Shown in pieces: positions 1 through 6,829 of a stretch of 21,298 nt of DNA (the stretch's first letter is position 1; each line of letters begins with the position of its first letter). The translations under genes were made by a program, and so were the position numbers. Source of the DNA: an uncultured Synergistaceae bacterium (GTDB lineage Bacteria; Synergistota; Synergistia; Synergistales; Dethiosulfovibrionaceae); contig CABTYW010000032.1 of assembly GCA_902489135.1 (NCBI GenBank), forward strand, positions 1 to 21,298, read 5' to 3'. Under the pieces are notes generated by a model. That model worked only from the letters and a program-made list of their open reading frames with translations. It did no database searches and was not told where the DNA came from.

Positions 1-1
1 G

Positions 2-133
2 CTCAAAAAAATTTTCGTTTCAGAAGATCCTCTCGCCCGAGGGGACATCGTTCAGCTGACGGAAAAACGTCCCAAAGGGACGGGACAGCCGTTGAAGGCG
101 CGAAAGGACAGAACTGATCATGTCCCTTTTTGA
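2..133 (+). CDS. 3' end of an unidentified upstream gene (partial)
   Basis: A stop-free frame enters from the left edge and ends at a TGA 14 bases inside ftsY. It gives about 43 residues, polar and basic, with no hydrophobic segment and no motif I recognise. Codon choice (many C/G third positions) matches the neighbouring genes better than the other two forward frames do. A short overlap with the next gene is common in this window, which supports translation-coupled neighbours. No function can be given; a gene linked to SRP or chromosome maintenance often precedes ftsY, but the visible tail does not resemble an SMC C-terminus. Confidence 0.4.
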   Translation, partial: LKKIFVSEDPLARGDIVQLTEKRPKGTGQPLKARKDRTDHVPF

Positions 134-1055
134 CACGCTCAAAGAGAAGCTCAGCGGCGTGCGCAAGAGGTGGAGTTCGGGAATTGTCGGACTTTTTCGA
201 GGCGACGTGGGCGACGACTTCTGGGACGACCTTGAAGACCTGCTGATTGCCGGCGACGTGGGCCTTGAAACCTCGGAATCTCTTCTTGAAGAGCTTCGCG
301 ACTATTATCGCAGGACCCGCTGCAGCGGCGAAGAGTTGCTGTGCCATTTTCGCCGAACGCTGATCCGAAAGCTTCGGCAGATCCCCCGCATGGGCGAACC
401 GCTGCTGTGCGGCGAAGGGGGACTTTCGGTGATCCTGCTTGTGGGAGTCAACGGAAGCGGAAAAACCACCACCGCGGGCAAACTGGCTCAACTGTATAAA
501 GGACGGAATAAAAAAGTCATGCTCGCCGCCGCCGACACCTTCAGAGCGGCGGCCATCGACCAGCTTCAGGTATGGGGACAGCGCGCCGAGGTCAGAGTGG
601 TGGCGCAGAGACAGGGCAGCGACTCCGCGGCCGTCGTCTATGATGCGCTCGCCGCCGCAAAATCTTCAGGCGCTGACGTGCTCATCGTCGACACCGCCGG
701 ACGCTTGCAGTCCAAGCACAATTTGATGGAAGAGCTGAACAAAATTTACAGAGTTGTCCAACGCGAAGCGGGGGACGATCGCATGGAGAGCATTATTGTC
801 CTTGATGCCGTGACAGGACAAAACGCCTATCGTCAGGCGGAGCTGTTCAACGAAGCGTCGCGCCTGACGGGCGTGATTTTGGCGAAATACGACAACACCG
901 CCAAGGGCGGCATCGTCATTTCCATCGCTGACAAATTGAGACTGCCCATTCGGTATGTGGGTTTGGGCGAAAAGGCCGAGGACCTGAAGCTTTTTGACGC
1001 CGAAGAGTTTGTCAATGCCCTTTTTGACGGCGCAAAAGCTGAAGATCGGGCGTAA
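120..1055 (+). CDS. ftsY: Signal recognition particle receptor FtsY
   Basis: FtsY is the membrane-associated SRP receptor. It docks ribosome-nascent chain-SRP complexes through a GTP-dependent heterodimer with Ffh and so delivers inner-membrane proteins. At 311 residues it is essentially the NG core (helical N domain about 1-95, GTPase G domain about 100-305) without the long acidic A domain of E. coli. Visible motifs are the P-loop GVNGSGKT (109-116), the AAADTFRAAA element (137-145), DTAGR (191-195), the closing-loop segment AKGG (261-264) and the C-terminal GLGEK...DL segment (281-289). The guanine-specificity motif reads AKYD (255-258) instead of the usual TKLD. The start is set by AAAGGA 11 bases upstream. 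It heads a row with purB (23-bp gap) and glpX. Identity is very secure. Confidence 0.97.
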   Translation: MSLFDTLKEKLSGVRKRWSSGIVGLFRGDVGDDFWDDLEDLLIAGDVGLETSESLLEELRDYYRRTRCSGEELLCHFRRTLIRKLRQIPRMGEPLLCGEGGLSVILLVGVNGSGKTTTAGKLAQLYKGRNKKVMLAAADTFRAAAIDQLQVWGQRAEVRVVAQRQGSDSAAVVYDALAAAKSSGADVLIVDTAGRLQSKHNLMEELNKIYRVVQREAGDDRMESIIVLDAVTGQNAYRQAELFNEASRLTGVILAKYDNTAKGGIVISIADKLRLPIRYVGLGEKAEDLKLFDAEEFVNALFDGAKAEDRA

Positions 1056-1078
1056 AATAGAGTGGAGGCGCGCAGAAA

Positions 1079-2371
1079 ATGATACCCCGTTATGAAACAG
1101 AAAAAATGAAGGATATCTGGTCGCTTGAAAATCAATACCGAAGCTGGGAAATTGTTGAACTCGCCGTGTGTCACGCCTGGGCACGGGAGGGCGTCATTCC
1201 CGCGGAAGCCATGAAGAAAATCGACGAGCGCAGCGGTTTCGACGTGGACGAAATCGCAAAGATCGAGGCGGAAGTCAAGCACGACATGATCGCTTTCGAT
1301 ACGAGCATGGCCAATCACGTCGGTCCCGAAGGGCGCTATATTCATCTCGGTCTGACCAGCAGCGACGTGGAGGACACCGCCAGCGCCCTTCGCCTTCGTC
1401 AGTCGCTGGACGTCATACTGGAAGAGCTTGACATTTTCATGAATGACGTTAAAGCTCAGGCAAAGCGATATAAATATGTGCCCTGCGTAGGGCGCAGCCA
1501 TGGCGTTCACGCCGAGCCCATTACGTTTGGACTGAAAATTCTCAACTGGTACTCCGAGCTTCTGCGCGACCGTCGGCGCCTCCTGTTTGCCCGCGAAGAG
1601 ATCTCCTACGGCAAAATTTCGGGAGCCGTGGGCACCTACGCGCACTGCCCGCCTCACATCGAAGCGGCCGTCTGTGCTGAATTGGGACTGAAACCCGATC
1701 CCGTTTCGACGCAGATCATCCAGAGAGACCGCCATTCAGTGGTCATGTTTGTCCTGTCAAGTCTTGGCGCCGCCATGGACCGCATCGCCACGGAAATTCG
1801 TCACCTTCAGCGCACGGAGGTGCGGGAAGCCCTGGAGCCCTTCAGCAAAAAACAAAAAGGCTCTTCAGCCATGCCCCACAAGCGCAATCCCATTCAATGC
1901 GAGAAAATCTGCGGCATGGCGCGCATGCTGCGTTCCTATACCGTCATTGCCCAGGAGAACGTGGCTCTTTGGCACGAACGGGACATCAGCCACTCCTGCA
2001 CGGAACGCGTCATCTGGCCCGACGCCTTTACACTGTGCCATTATATGCTTCGCACCTTGGGACGCGTCGTCAGAGGTCTGGACGTCTCGGAAGAGCAGAT
2101 GCGGAAAAATCTGGACATGACGGAAGGGCTCGTGTACAGTCAGAGAGTTCTGCTCCAGCTGGTGGAAAAATTCAATATGCGCCGCGAAGACGCCTATCTG
2201 GCCGTACAGCGCAATGCCATGAAAACATGGAACGGCGAGGGACATTTCCTGGATCTGCTGTCGGAGGACGAGCTGATCAAGGGGAAAATCGACAAAGACG
2301 ATCTTGCGCAGCTCTTTACCAACGACTATTATTTACGTTTCGTTGACAGCATTTTTGCCCGGTTTGAATAA
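1079..2371 (+). CDS. purB: Adenylosuccinate lyase
   Basis: PurB catalyses two fumarate-releasing steps of purine synthesis: SAICAR to AICAR, and adenylosuccinate to AMP. It belongs to the fumarase/aspartase superfamily and acts in the cytosol as a homotetramer. The 430-residue length is normal. The superfamily signature GSSAMPHKRNP sits at 261-271 and contains the mobile-loop catalytic serine. GRSHGVHAEP (138-147) holds the probable catalytic histidine, and LTSSDVEDT (92-100) is the first conserved region (usually TSSDVxDT). GGAGG lies 10 bases before the ATG. It sits 23 bp after ftsY and 32 bp before glpX, so the three are probably cotranscribed, although no functional link among them is obvious. 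Confidence 0.97.
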   Translation: MIPRYETEKMKDIWSLENQYRSWEIVELAVCHAWAREGVIPAEAMKKIDERSGFDVDEIAKIEAEVKHDMIAFDTSMANHVGPEGRYIHLGLTSSDVEDTASALRLRQSLDVILEELDIFMNDVKAQAKRYKYVPCVGRSHGVHAEPITFGLKILNWYSELLRDRRRLLFAREEISYGKISGAVGTYAHCPPHIEAAVCAELGLKPDPVSTQIIQRDRHSVVMFVLSSLGAAMDRIATEIRHLQRTEVREALEPFSKKQKGSSAMPHKRNPIQCEKICGMARMLRSYTVIAQENVALWHERDISHSCTERVIWPDAFTLCHYMLRTLGRVVRGLDVSEEQMRKNLDMTEGLVYSQRVLLQLVEKFNMRREDAYLAVQRNAMKTWNGEGHFLDLLSEDELIKGKIDKDDLAQLFTNDYYLRFVDSIFARFE

Positions 2372-2403
2372 CCCAATAACAGCTTGACTGGAGGAGTGAG
2401 CCT

Positions 2404-3405
2404 ATGGAAAGCCTGTTCAGCAACAGTCGTCTGCCCGACAGAAACCTTGCGCTTGAATTCTGCCGCGGAACGGAGGCCGCGGCCATGTGCGCCGGCCGCC
2501 TCATGGGACGGGGCGACAAAAACGCCGCCGACGGCGCCGCCGTCAACGCCATGCGCTTGATGCTCAATACCGTCGATATGGACGGTCGGGTGGTCATCGG
2601 CGAAGGCGAGAAGGACAAAGCGCCCATGCTGTATAACGGCGAACGCCTCGGAACGGGGAAAAACGTTGAGGTGGACATCGCCGTCGATCCCATTGACGGC
2701 ACCCGTCTGACGGCGCTGGGAATCAGCGGAGCCATCAGCGTTGTGGCCGGTGCACCCCGCGGCGCCATGTTCAATCCCAAAACGGTGTTCTACATGAACA
2801 AGCTTGTGGTCGGCCCCGAAGCCCGTGACGTCATCGACATCGAAGCGCCCGTGGCGGAAAACATCCGCCGGGTGGCCGCCGCGCGCCATAAAGCGCCGGA
2901 AGACGTTACAGTGGTCGTACTGGATCGCCCGCGCCACGAAAAACTCATTTCCGAGATCAGAGCGGAGGGAGCACGGATCAAACTCATTCCCGACGGCGAT
3001 ATCGCCGGAGCCCTTCTGACCTGCAAATTCGACCGCGGCGCCGATATTCTGATGGGAATCGGCGGCACGCCCGAAGCCGTCATCACCGCCTGCGCCATTA
3101 AAGCCATGGGCGGCGGCATGCAGGGAAAACTTTGGGTCCGCGATGACCAAGAGCGTCAAAGAGCCCTTGATGCCGGCGTGGATCTCAATGCCGTGCTGAC
3201 CATCAACGATCTCGTGAAGGGAGACGATGTGTTCTTCGCCGCCACGGGCATTACCGACGGCGATTTTCTCAAGGGAGTGCGCTACGAAGGCTCGAGAATC
3301 CACACCAGCTCGCTGGTGATGCGTTCCAAGAGCGGAACGGTCCGCTACATCGACGCCGTTCACAGCGTGGATAAACTCAATAGAATTGCCGGGATCAAGT
3401 ATTAA
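2404..3405 (+). CDS. glpX: Fructose-1,6-bisphosphatase, class II (GlpX)
   Basis: GlpX hydrolyses fructose-1,6-bisphosphate to fructose-6-phosphate, the committed gluconeogenic step, and uses divalent metal. The 333-residue protein has the class II hallmarks: VVIGEGEKDKAPML (63-76) and VDPIDGT (94-100), which carry the acidic metal ligands of the inositol-phosphatase fold, and a C-terminal IGGTPEAV...AIKAMGGGMQG block. The start is supported by TGGAGGAGTGA ending about 5 bases before the ATG. No class I (Fbp) gene is in the window. It is the last gene of the ftsY-purB-glpX row and is followed within 10 bp by a strong intrinsic terminator. Some class II enzymes also act on sedoheptulose-1,7-bisphosphate; sequence alone does not decide this. 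Confidence 0.95.
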   Translation: MESLFSNSRLPDRNLALEFCRGTEAAAMCAGRLMGRGDKNAADGAAVNAMRLMLNTVDMDGRVVIGEGEKDKAPMLYNGERLGTGKNVEVDIAVDPIDGTRLTALGISGAISVVAGAPRGAMFNPKTVFYMNKLVVGPEARDVIDIEAPVAENIRRVAAARHKAPEDVTVVVLDRPRHEKLISEIRAEGARIKLIPDGDIAGALLTCKFDRGADILMGIGGTPEAVITACAIKAMGGGMQGKLWVRDDQERQRALDAGVDLNAVLTINDLVKGDDVFFAATGITDGDFLKGVRYEGSRIHTSSLVMRSKSGTVRYIDAVHSVDKLNRIAGIKY

Positions 3406-3406
3406 C

Positions 3407-3450
3407 AAGCCCGAAAGCCTCTCAACGTCTTTCGTTGCGGGGCTTTTTTA
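3407..3450 (+). terminator. Rho-independent terminator after glpX
   Basis: AAAGCC (3414-3419) pairs with GGCTTT (3441-3446), and an inner perfect CAACG/CGTTG stem (3423-3427 with 3433-3437) closes a five-base loop TCTTT. One mismatch and one wobble pair lie between the two stems. A run of six T follows the GGGC. It lies immediately after the glpX stop and ends the ftsY-purB-glpX unit. Confidence 0.9.
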
Positions 3451-3513
3451 TATGAGGCGCCGCCGAAAATGCACTTTTTTTGCAAAAATATTCTCATAAA
3501 GCGGCTGAACATG

Positions 3514-3542
3514 ATGTTTTTTTGTTCCAATGCGTGTATAAT
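3514..3542 (+). promoter_or_regulatory. Probable sigma-70 promoter for the LysM/M23-lptD operon
   Basis: A perfect TATAAT occurs at 3537-3542 in the 192-bp space between the glpX terminator and the next start codon. The matching -35 region (TGTTTT at 3515-3520, 16-bp spacer) is weak. Transcription would begin near 3549, giving a leader of about 95 bases before the TTG start. The -10 is clear; the -35 assignment is uncertain. Confidence 0.5.
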
Positions 3543-3558
3543 AAACTGAATTATGGAG

Positions 3559-3586
3559 GCGCCGCGTTCTTGAGCACCGCGGACGC
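3559..3586 (+). other. GC-rich hairpin in the 5' leader of the LysM/M23 gene
   Basis: GCGCCGCG (3559-3566) pairs with CGCGGACGC (3578-3586), with one bulged A at 3583 and an 11-base loop. It lies about 10 bases downstream of the predicted transcription start and has no T-run, so it is not a terminator. It may stabilise or regulate the transcript. No known riboswitch fold was recognised. Confidence 0.3.
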
Positions 3587-3642
3587 TGTCGGATCCCGAA
3601 GAGAGAATATGCAGTTTTTGCTTAAGGAGCTGGTGAGAGAGA

Positions 3643-5172
3643 TTGAATTCCAATGGCAAGAAAAACTCCCGCAGAATTTTTTGGTTCCTTGTGGGATCAA
3701 TGTTGTTTGTAACGGCAGGCATCGCGTCTCTCGCCTTGAGCAAGGCGGAGGTGGCTCCGGAATTTCCTGAAATAAAAAGAAGTTTTTCGCTGAAGCAGTT
3801 TTTCCCTTCTCTGAAAGTGAAAATGGCCCTTGCCCACGGGGCTTTTTTGAAAGAGAAGACGCCCACGCCTTCCATCACCAAGGACGACGCGCTGCTGCCC
3901 GAAAAACCTGAATTTGAGGGCGGGAAGCTTTTTTTCGAGGAAATCGTTCCTGATGAACTTCCCGTGGATGTCCGCCAGTCCGACGACTTTTCGGCCGGCG
4001 GCGCCCCCCTTTCCTTCGACCAACCGCTCTCTATTGCCGGCCCCTTGAAACCGCTGTCTTTATATGACGTCAGTCGGCAGAAGGCCGATGAATTGACGGT
4101 TATTGAGAGGCTTGTCGGCGAAGAAAACGAAATCGCCGCCGAGGACCCCGACGAACGCCCCTGGGTGGAGCACACCGTAGGCCGGGGCGAGCTTATGAAT
4201 GCGATTTCTCACAAATACGGCATTCCCGTGGATGCCATCTGCAAAGCCAACGGGATTAAAAATGCCAACCGTCTTGCAGTGGGGCAGTTGCTGCTTATTC
4301 CGCGCAGCGTCGATCTCGTTGAAGATGTCATGGAAGAGCTGAAATCGCGCACGGAGGAGCAGACGGCCGCCCGTCAGGTAGCCAATCCCGTCAGCTATGC
4401 GGAGTACAGCGTAAAGAACGGCGATTCGCTGTGGCAGATTGCGGCGGCTTACAAACTCAGCATCGACACGCTATACAGCGCCAACGCCATGCGCAATCCC
4501 GACCGTCTGAAGCCCGGGATGAGCCTCCGCATTCCCAACCAGGACGGACTGATCGTCAAAATTTCAAAGGGTCAGACCATCTCAGCCCTGGCGAAAAAAT
4601 ACGACGTGTCCGAGAAGGCCATTCGAATGGCCAATCGTTTGGAGGGCAAGAAGGACGCCGCCGTAGGCGACGAGATTTTCCTTCCCGGCGCCAGTCAGTC
4701 GGTGAGCGTCTATCGCGGCAGTGCCGGAAGCGGCGGCGTGACGCGCAATGCCCCCAAGGTGGCTGACAACACCCGCGGAGGGACCTCGATAAGATTCTCG
4801 TGGCCCGTCAGCGGGCGGATCTCAAGCCCCTTCGGCTGGAGAACCCATCCCATCAAGAAAGCGCGCATTTTTCACACCGGATTGGACATCAGAGCGCCGA
4901 GAAACACGTCCATTCGCGCCGCACAAAGCGGACAGGTTGTCTTTGCCGGCTGGATGAGCGGCTACGGACGCTCGGTCATTATCCGCCATGACCGCGTTTA
5001 TACCACGCTCTACGCCCACGCGCAGACGCTGAAAGTGCGCAAGGGCATGTACGTCAGAAAGGGAACAGTCATCGCAGCCGTCGGCTCAAGCGGACGCGCT
5101 ACGGGGCCTCACGTGCATTTTGAAGTGAGGTGCAACGATAAACCTGCCAACCCCATTCGCTATTTACGGTAA
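3643..5172 (+). CDS. Membrane-anchored LysM and M23 peptidoglycan endopeptidase
   Basis: A 509-residue envelope protein that probably binds peptidoglycan and cuts peptide cross-links. Order: a short basic N-terminus, one transmembrane or signal segment (about 13-32), a linker, three LysM-type modules (about 176-220, 255-298, 302-348) and a C-terminal M23/LytM zinc peptidase (about 393-505). The zinc and catalytic residues are all present: H411 and D415 (HTGLD), H459 (YAHA), H490 and H492 (GPHVHFEV), so it should be active rather than a degenerate activator. The start is TTG: a stop lies three codons upstream in frame and the next ATG would cut the membrane segment. AAGGAG lies 13 bases upstream. 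It is the first gene of an operon ending in lptD, which suggests coordination of wall remodelling with LPS export. A murein DD-endopeptidase (MepM-like) or NlpD-like role is possible. Confidence 0.92.
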   Translation: MNSNGKKNSRRIFWFLVGSMLFVTAGIASLALSKAEVAPEFPEIKRSFSLKQFFPSLKVKMALAHGAFLKEKTPTPSITKDDALLPEKPEFEGGKLFFEEIVPDELPVDVRQSDDFSAGGAPLSFDQPLSIAGPLKPLSLYDVSRQKADELTVIERLVGEENEIAAEDPDERPWVEHTVGRGELMNAISHKYGIPVDAICKANGIKNANRLAVGQLLLIPRSVDLVEDVMEELKSRTEEQTAARQVANPVSYAEYSVKNGDSLWQIAAAYKLSIDTLYSANAMRNPDRLKPGMSLRIPNQDGLIVKISKGQTISALAKKYDVSEKAIRMANRLEGKKDAAVGDEIFLPGASQSVSVYRGSAGSGGVTRNAPKVADNTRGGTSIRFSWPVSGRISSPFGWRTHPIKKARIFHTGLDIRAPRNTSIRAAQSGQVVFAGWMSGYGRSVIIRHDRVYTTLYAHAQTLKVRKGMYVRKGTVIAAVGSSGRATGPHVHFEVRCNDKPANPIRYLR

Positions 5173-5194
5173 TTTTCCTTTGAGGTGAACGGAC

Positions 5195-6268
5195 ATGAAA
5201 AAGACATTGACAGCGCTGCTGGCGGGCGCGGCCTTGTGCGGCGCCGCTTTTGCAAACGTCAGCGGCGAGAGCCTTTCAACAAAACAGCTTGATCGGATTG
5301 AACAGACGGTATACGGTTCCACCCACACGGGGGGGATGCTGTCGCGGCTTGACGGCATCGAAAAAGACCTTTACGGTTCAAAGCTGCAGGGAACGCTGCT
5401 GGAGAGACAGGCGGCTCATGTGGATTTCATCGAAAACGGATCCAACGGTCAGCCCTCGTTGCTTTTTAAAACCAGCGTGGCGGAATGGGGAGTGGGAATT
5501 CCCAACAATGCGGCCCGGCCTCTTATGGACCGCGTTCCTCTCATCGAAAAGAAACTGGAAGCCAGCGCCCTTGACAGCAGACCTTTGGCCATGCGCATCG
5601 AACGCGCGCTGGGCAAAATCGTCTCCGATCCCGTTGCGGCGGTCGCCGCGGAAGTCCCCGCCGGCACGGTGGCGCGCCTTCAGCTGATGGAAACGTTGAA
5701 GCCCGCCAAAACTAAAAAGGGCGATACCGTTCTGTTCCGCGTGACGCACAACATCATCGTCAATAACGAGTTGGTTGTGCCCGTGGGCGCGCCGGCCGAA
5801 GGCGTCGTCACGGCGGTGAGAAAGCCCGGCTTTTTCGGACGTCCCTCGCGGATTAAAGTCACGGTGAAATCGCTGAGGACCCTGGGTGGGGCCGTGTTGC
5901 CTCTGACACAGGGCAGCGCCTCGAAAAAAGCCACCGAATTTGAGACGAGCTATGCCGCGGCAGCCGGTACCAGCCTGGTGGGAGCCATGGTGCTGGGCCC
6001 CGTGGGGCTGGTCAGCGGATTTTTTATTCGCGGCAACGCCAAGGACGTTCCCGCAGGATCGGTGGTGTACGTCGAGACCGAAAAAACGGTGAGCGTCCCC
6101 GCGTATCCCATTCCCGAATCCTTGAAGGCGCAGGCGTCACAGCCGCAGTATTTCGATCTGCTCCAAGGCAAAAAGATCGATCTCGCTCCGGCGGCTGAAG
6201 CTCAAGAGAAGCCTCGAAGCGCCCCCAAAGAGACTTTGCGTAAAAAGTCCGAGATGGACAGCCTTTAA
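5195..6268 (+). CDS. Uncharacterised exported protein with YG repeats and a glycine-zipper-like segment
   Basis: I do not recognise a named family. The 357-residue protein has a clear signal peptide (cleavage probable after AFA, residues 18-20; the Cys at 15 is not in a lipobox). Two tandem 20-residue repeats follow at 32-51 and 52-71, with the pattern LDxIExxxYGSxxxGxxLxR. A beta-rich domain at about 173-245 (from KKGDTVLFRV to VLPLTQG) resembles small barrel domains in envelope proteins. An Ala/Gly-rich stretch at 253-280 (AAAAGTSLVGAM...) resembles glycine-zipper segments and is followed by KDVPAGSVVYVET, a common partner of such segments. The C-terminus is charged and proline-rich. GAGGTG precedes the ATG. 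It lies between a peptidoglycan hydrolase and lptC (9-bp gap), so a periplasmic or outer-membrane assembly role is inferred only from context. Confidence 0.85.
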   Translation: MKKTLTALLAGAALCGAAFANVSGESLSTKQLDRIEQTVYGSTHTGGMLSRLDGIEKDLYGSKLQGTLLERQAAHVDFIENGSNGQPSLLFKTSVAEWGVGIPNNAARPLMDRVPLIEKKLEASALDSRPLAMRIERALGKIVSDPVAAVAAEVPAGTVARLQLMETLKPAKTKKGDTVLFRVTHNIIVNNELVVPVGAPAEGVVTAVRKPGFFGRPSRIKVTVKSLRTLGGAVLPLTQGSASKKATEFETSYAAAAGTSLVGAMVLGPVGLVSGFFIRGNAKDVPAGSVVYVETEKTVSVPAYPIPESLKAQASQPQYFDLLQGKKIDLAPAAEAQEKPRSAPKETLRKKSEMDSL

Positions 6269-6277
6269 GGAGCCGGA

Positions 6278-6829
6278 GTGCTGATCAAAGAAGTGCCGTT
6301 GCCGCGCAGAGCTCTTAAAATTGCGGCGGCCCTCGCAGCGGTCGGTCTTGTGTTTCTGTGGATGCGATCTCTGAAAAAAGACAGCACGCTGATCGTTCCG
6401 CCCGCCGCCAATACGGCAGACTGGGAGTTCCATGAGGTGAACTCACGCAGGGAGTTGGGAAAGGATCTGTGGATCGTCAATTGCGACGTGGTTTCTCATG
6501 GTTTCCCCGTGGAGCGCATGAAGGGCATTTCAGCGCACGTCGACGGCCCTTCCGGCGTACGCACGGTCCGGGCGGAGACGGGAGAATACGACGACGGCAA
6601 AAAAACGCTTCTGCTCGAAAAGGCGTCGGGAGTCTGGTTGCGCAAAGACCATTCCTGGGATTGGAAAACGCCGAAAGCGCACTGGGCGGTGTCCCATGAC
6701 GTCTGGACCTTCCCGCAGGGCCTGACGGCCAGCAGCGATACCTATTTTCTTGAGTGCCGCAGCGCCGTCTTGAAAGACCAGAACGAAATCCATATTGAAG
6801 ACGTAAGAATTCGGTGGTGGAACCCGTGA
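6278..6829 (+). CDS. lptC: LPS export protein LptC
   Basis: LptC is the single-pass inner-membrane protein that takes LPS from the LptBFG transporter and passes it to the periplasmic LptA/LptD bridge. The 183-residue length is typical. A short basic N-terminus precedes one transmembrane helix (about 12-29); the rest is a beta-rich periplasmic domain of the LptC/DUF1239 kind, with the pattern GxxxxxGVRTVRAETGEYD (about 87-105). Direct similarity to E. coli LptC is weak by eye, so the call rests on topology, the beta-jellyroll pattern and adjacency to lptD. The start is GTG with AAGGAG overlapping the previous stop, 5 bases away. The stop overlaps the lptD start as GTGA, so the two are translationally coupled. 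Confidence 0.82.
   Translation: MLIKEVPLPRRALKIAAALAAVGLVFLWMRSLKKDSTLIVPPAANTADWEFHEVNSRRELGKDLWIVNCDVVSHGFPVERMKGISAHVDGPSGVRTVRAETGEYDDGKKTLLLEKASGVWLRKDHSWDWKTPKAHWAVSHDVWTFPQGLTASSDTYFLECRSAVLKDQNEIHIEDVRIRWWNP

Noticed and set aside
2329..3408. 359-codon open frame on the - strand over glpX
   Set aside because: glpX is identified by clear catalytic motifs. The opposite frame is Asp/His/Gly/Val-rich shadow sequence that starts inside the glpX terminator.
3609..3770. Alternative frame starting ATG 3609 and overlapping the LysM/M23 start
   Set aside because: The first residues look protein-like but the frame degrades to Gly-rich sequence and ends inside the LysM gene. No frameshift is needed to explain the LysM protein, whose TTG start gives an intact membrane segment.
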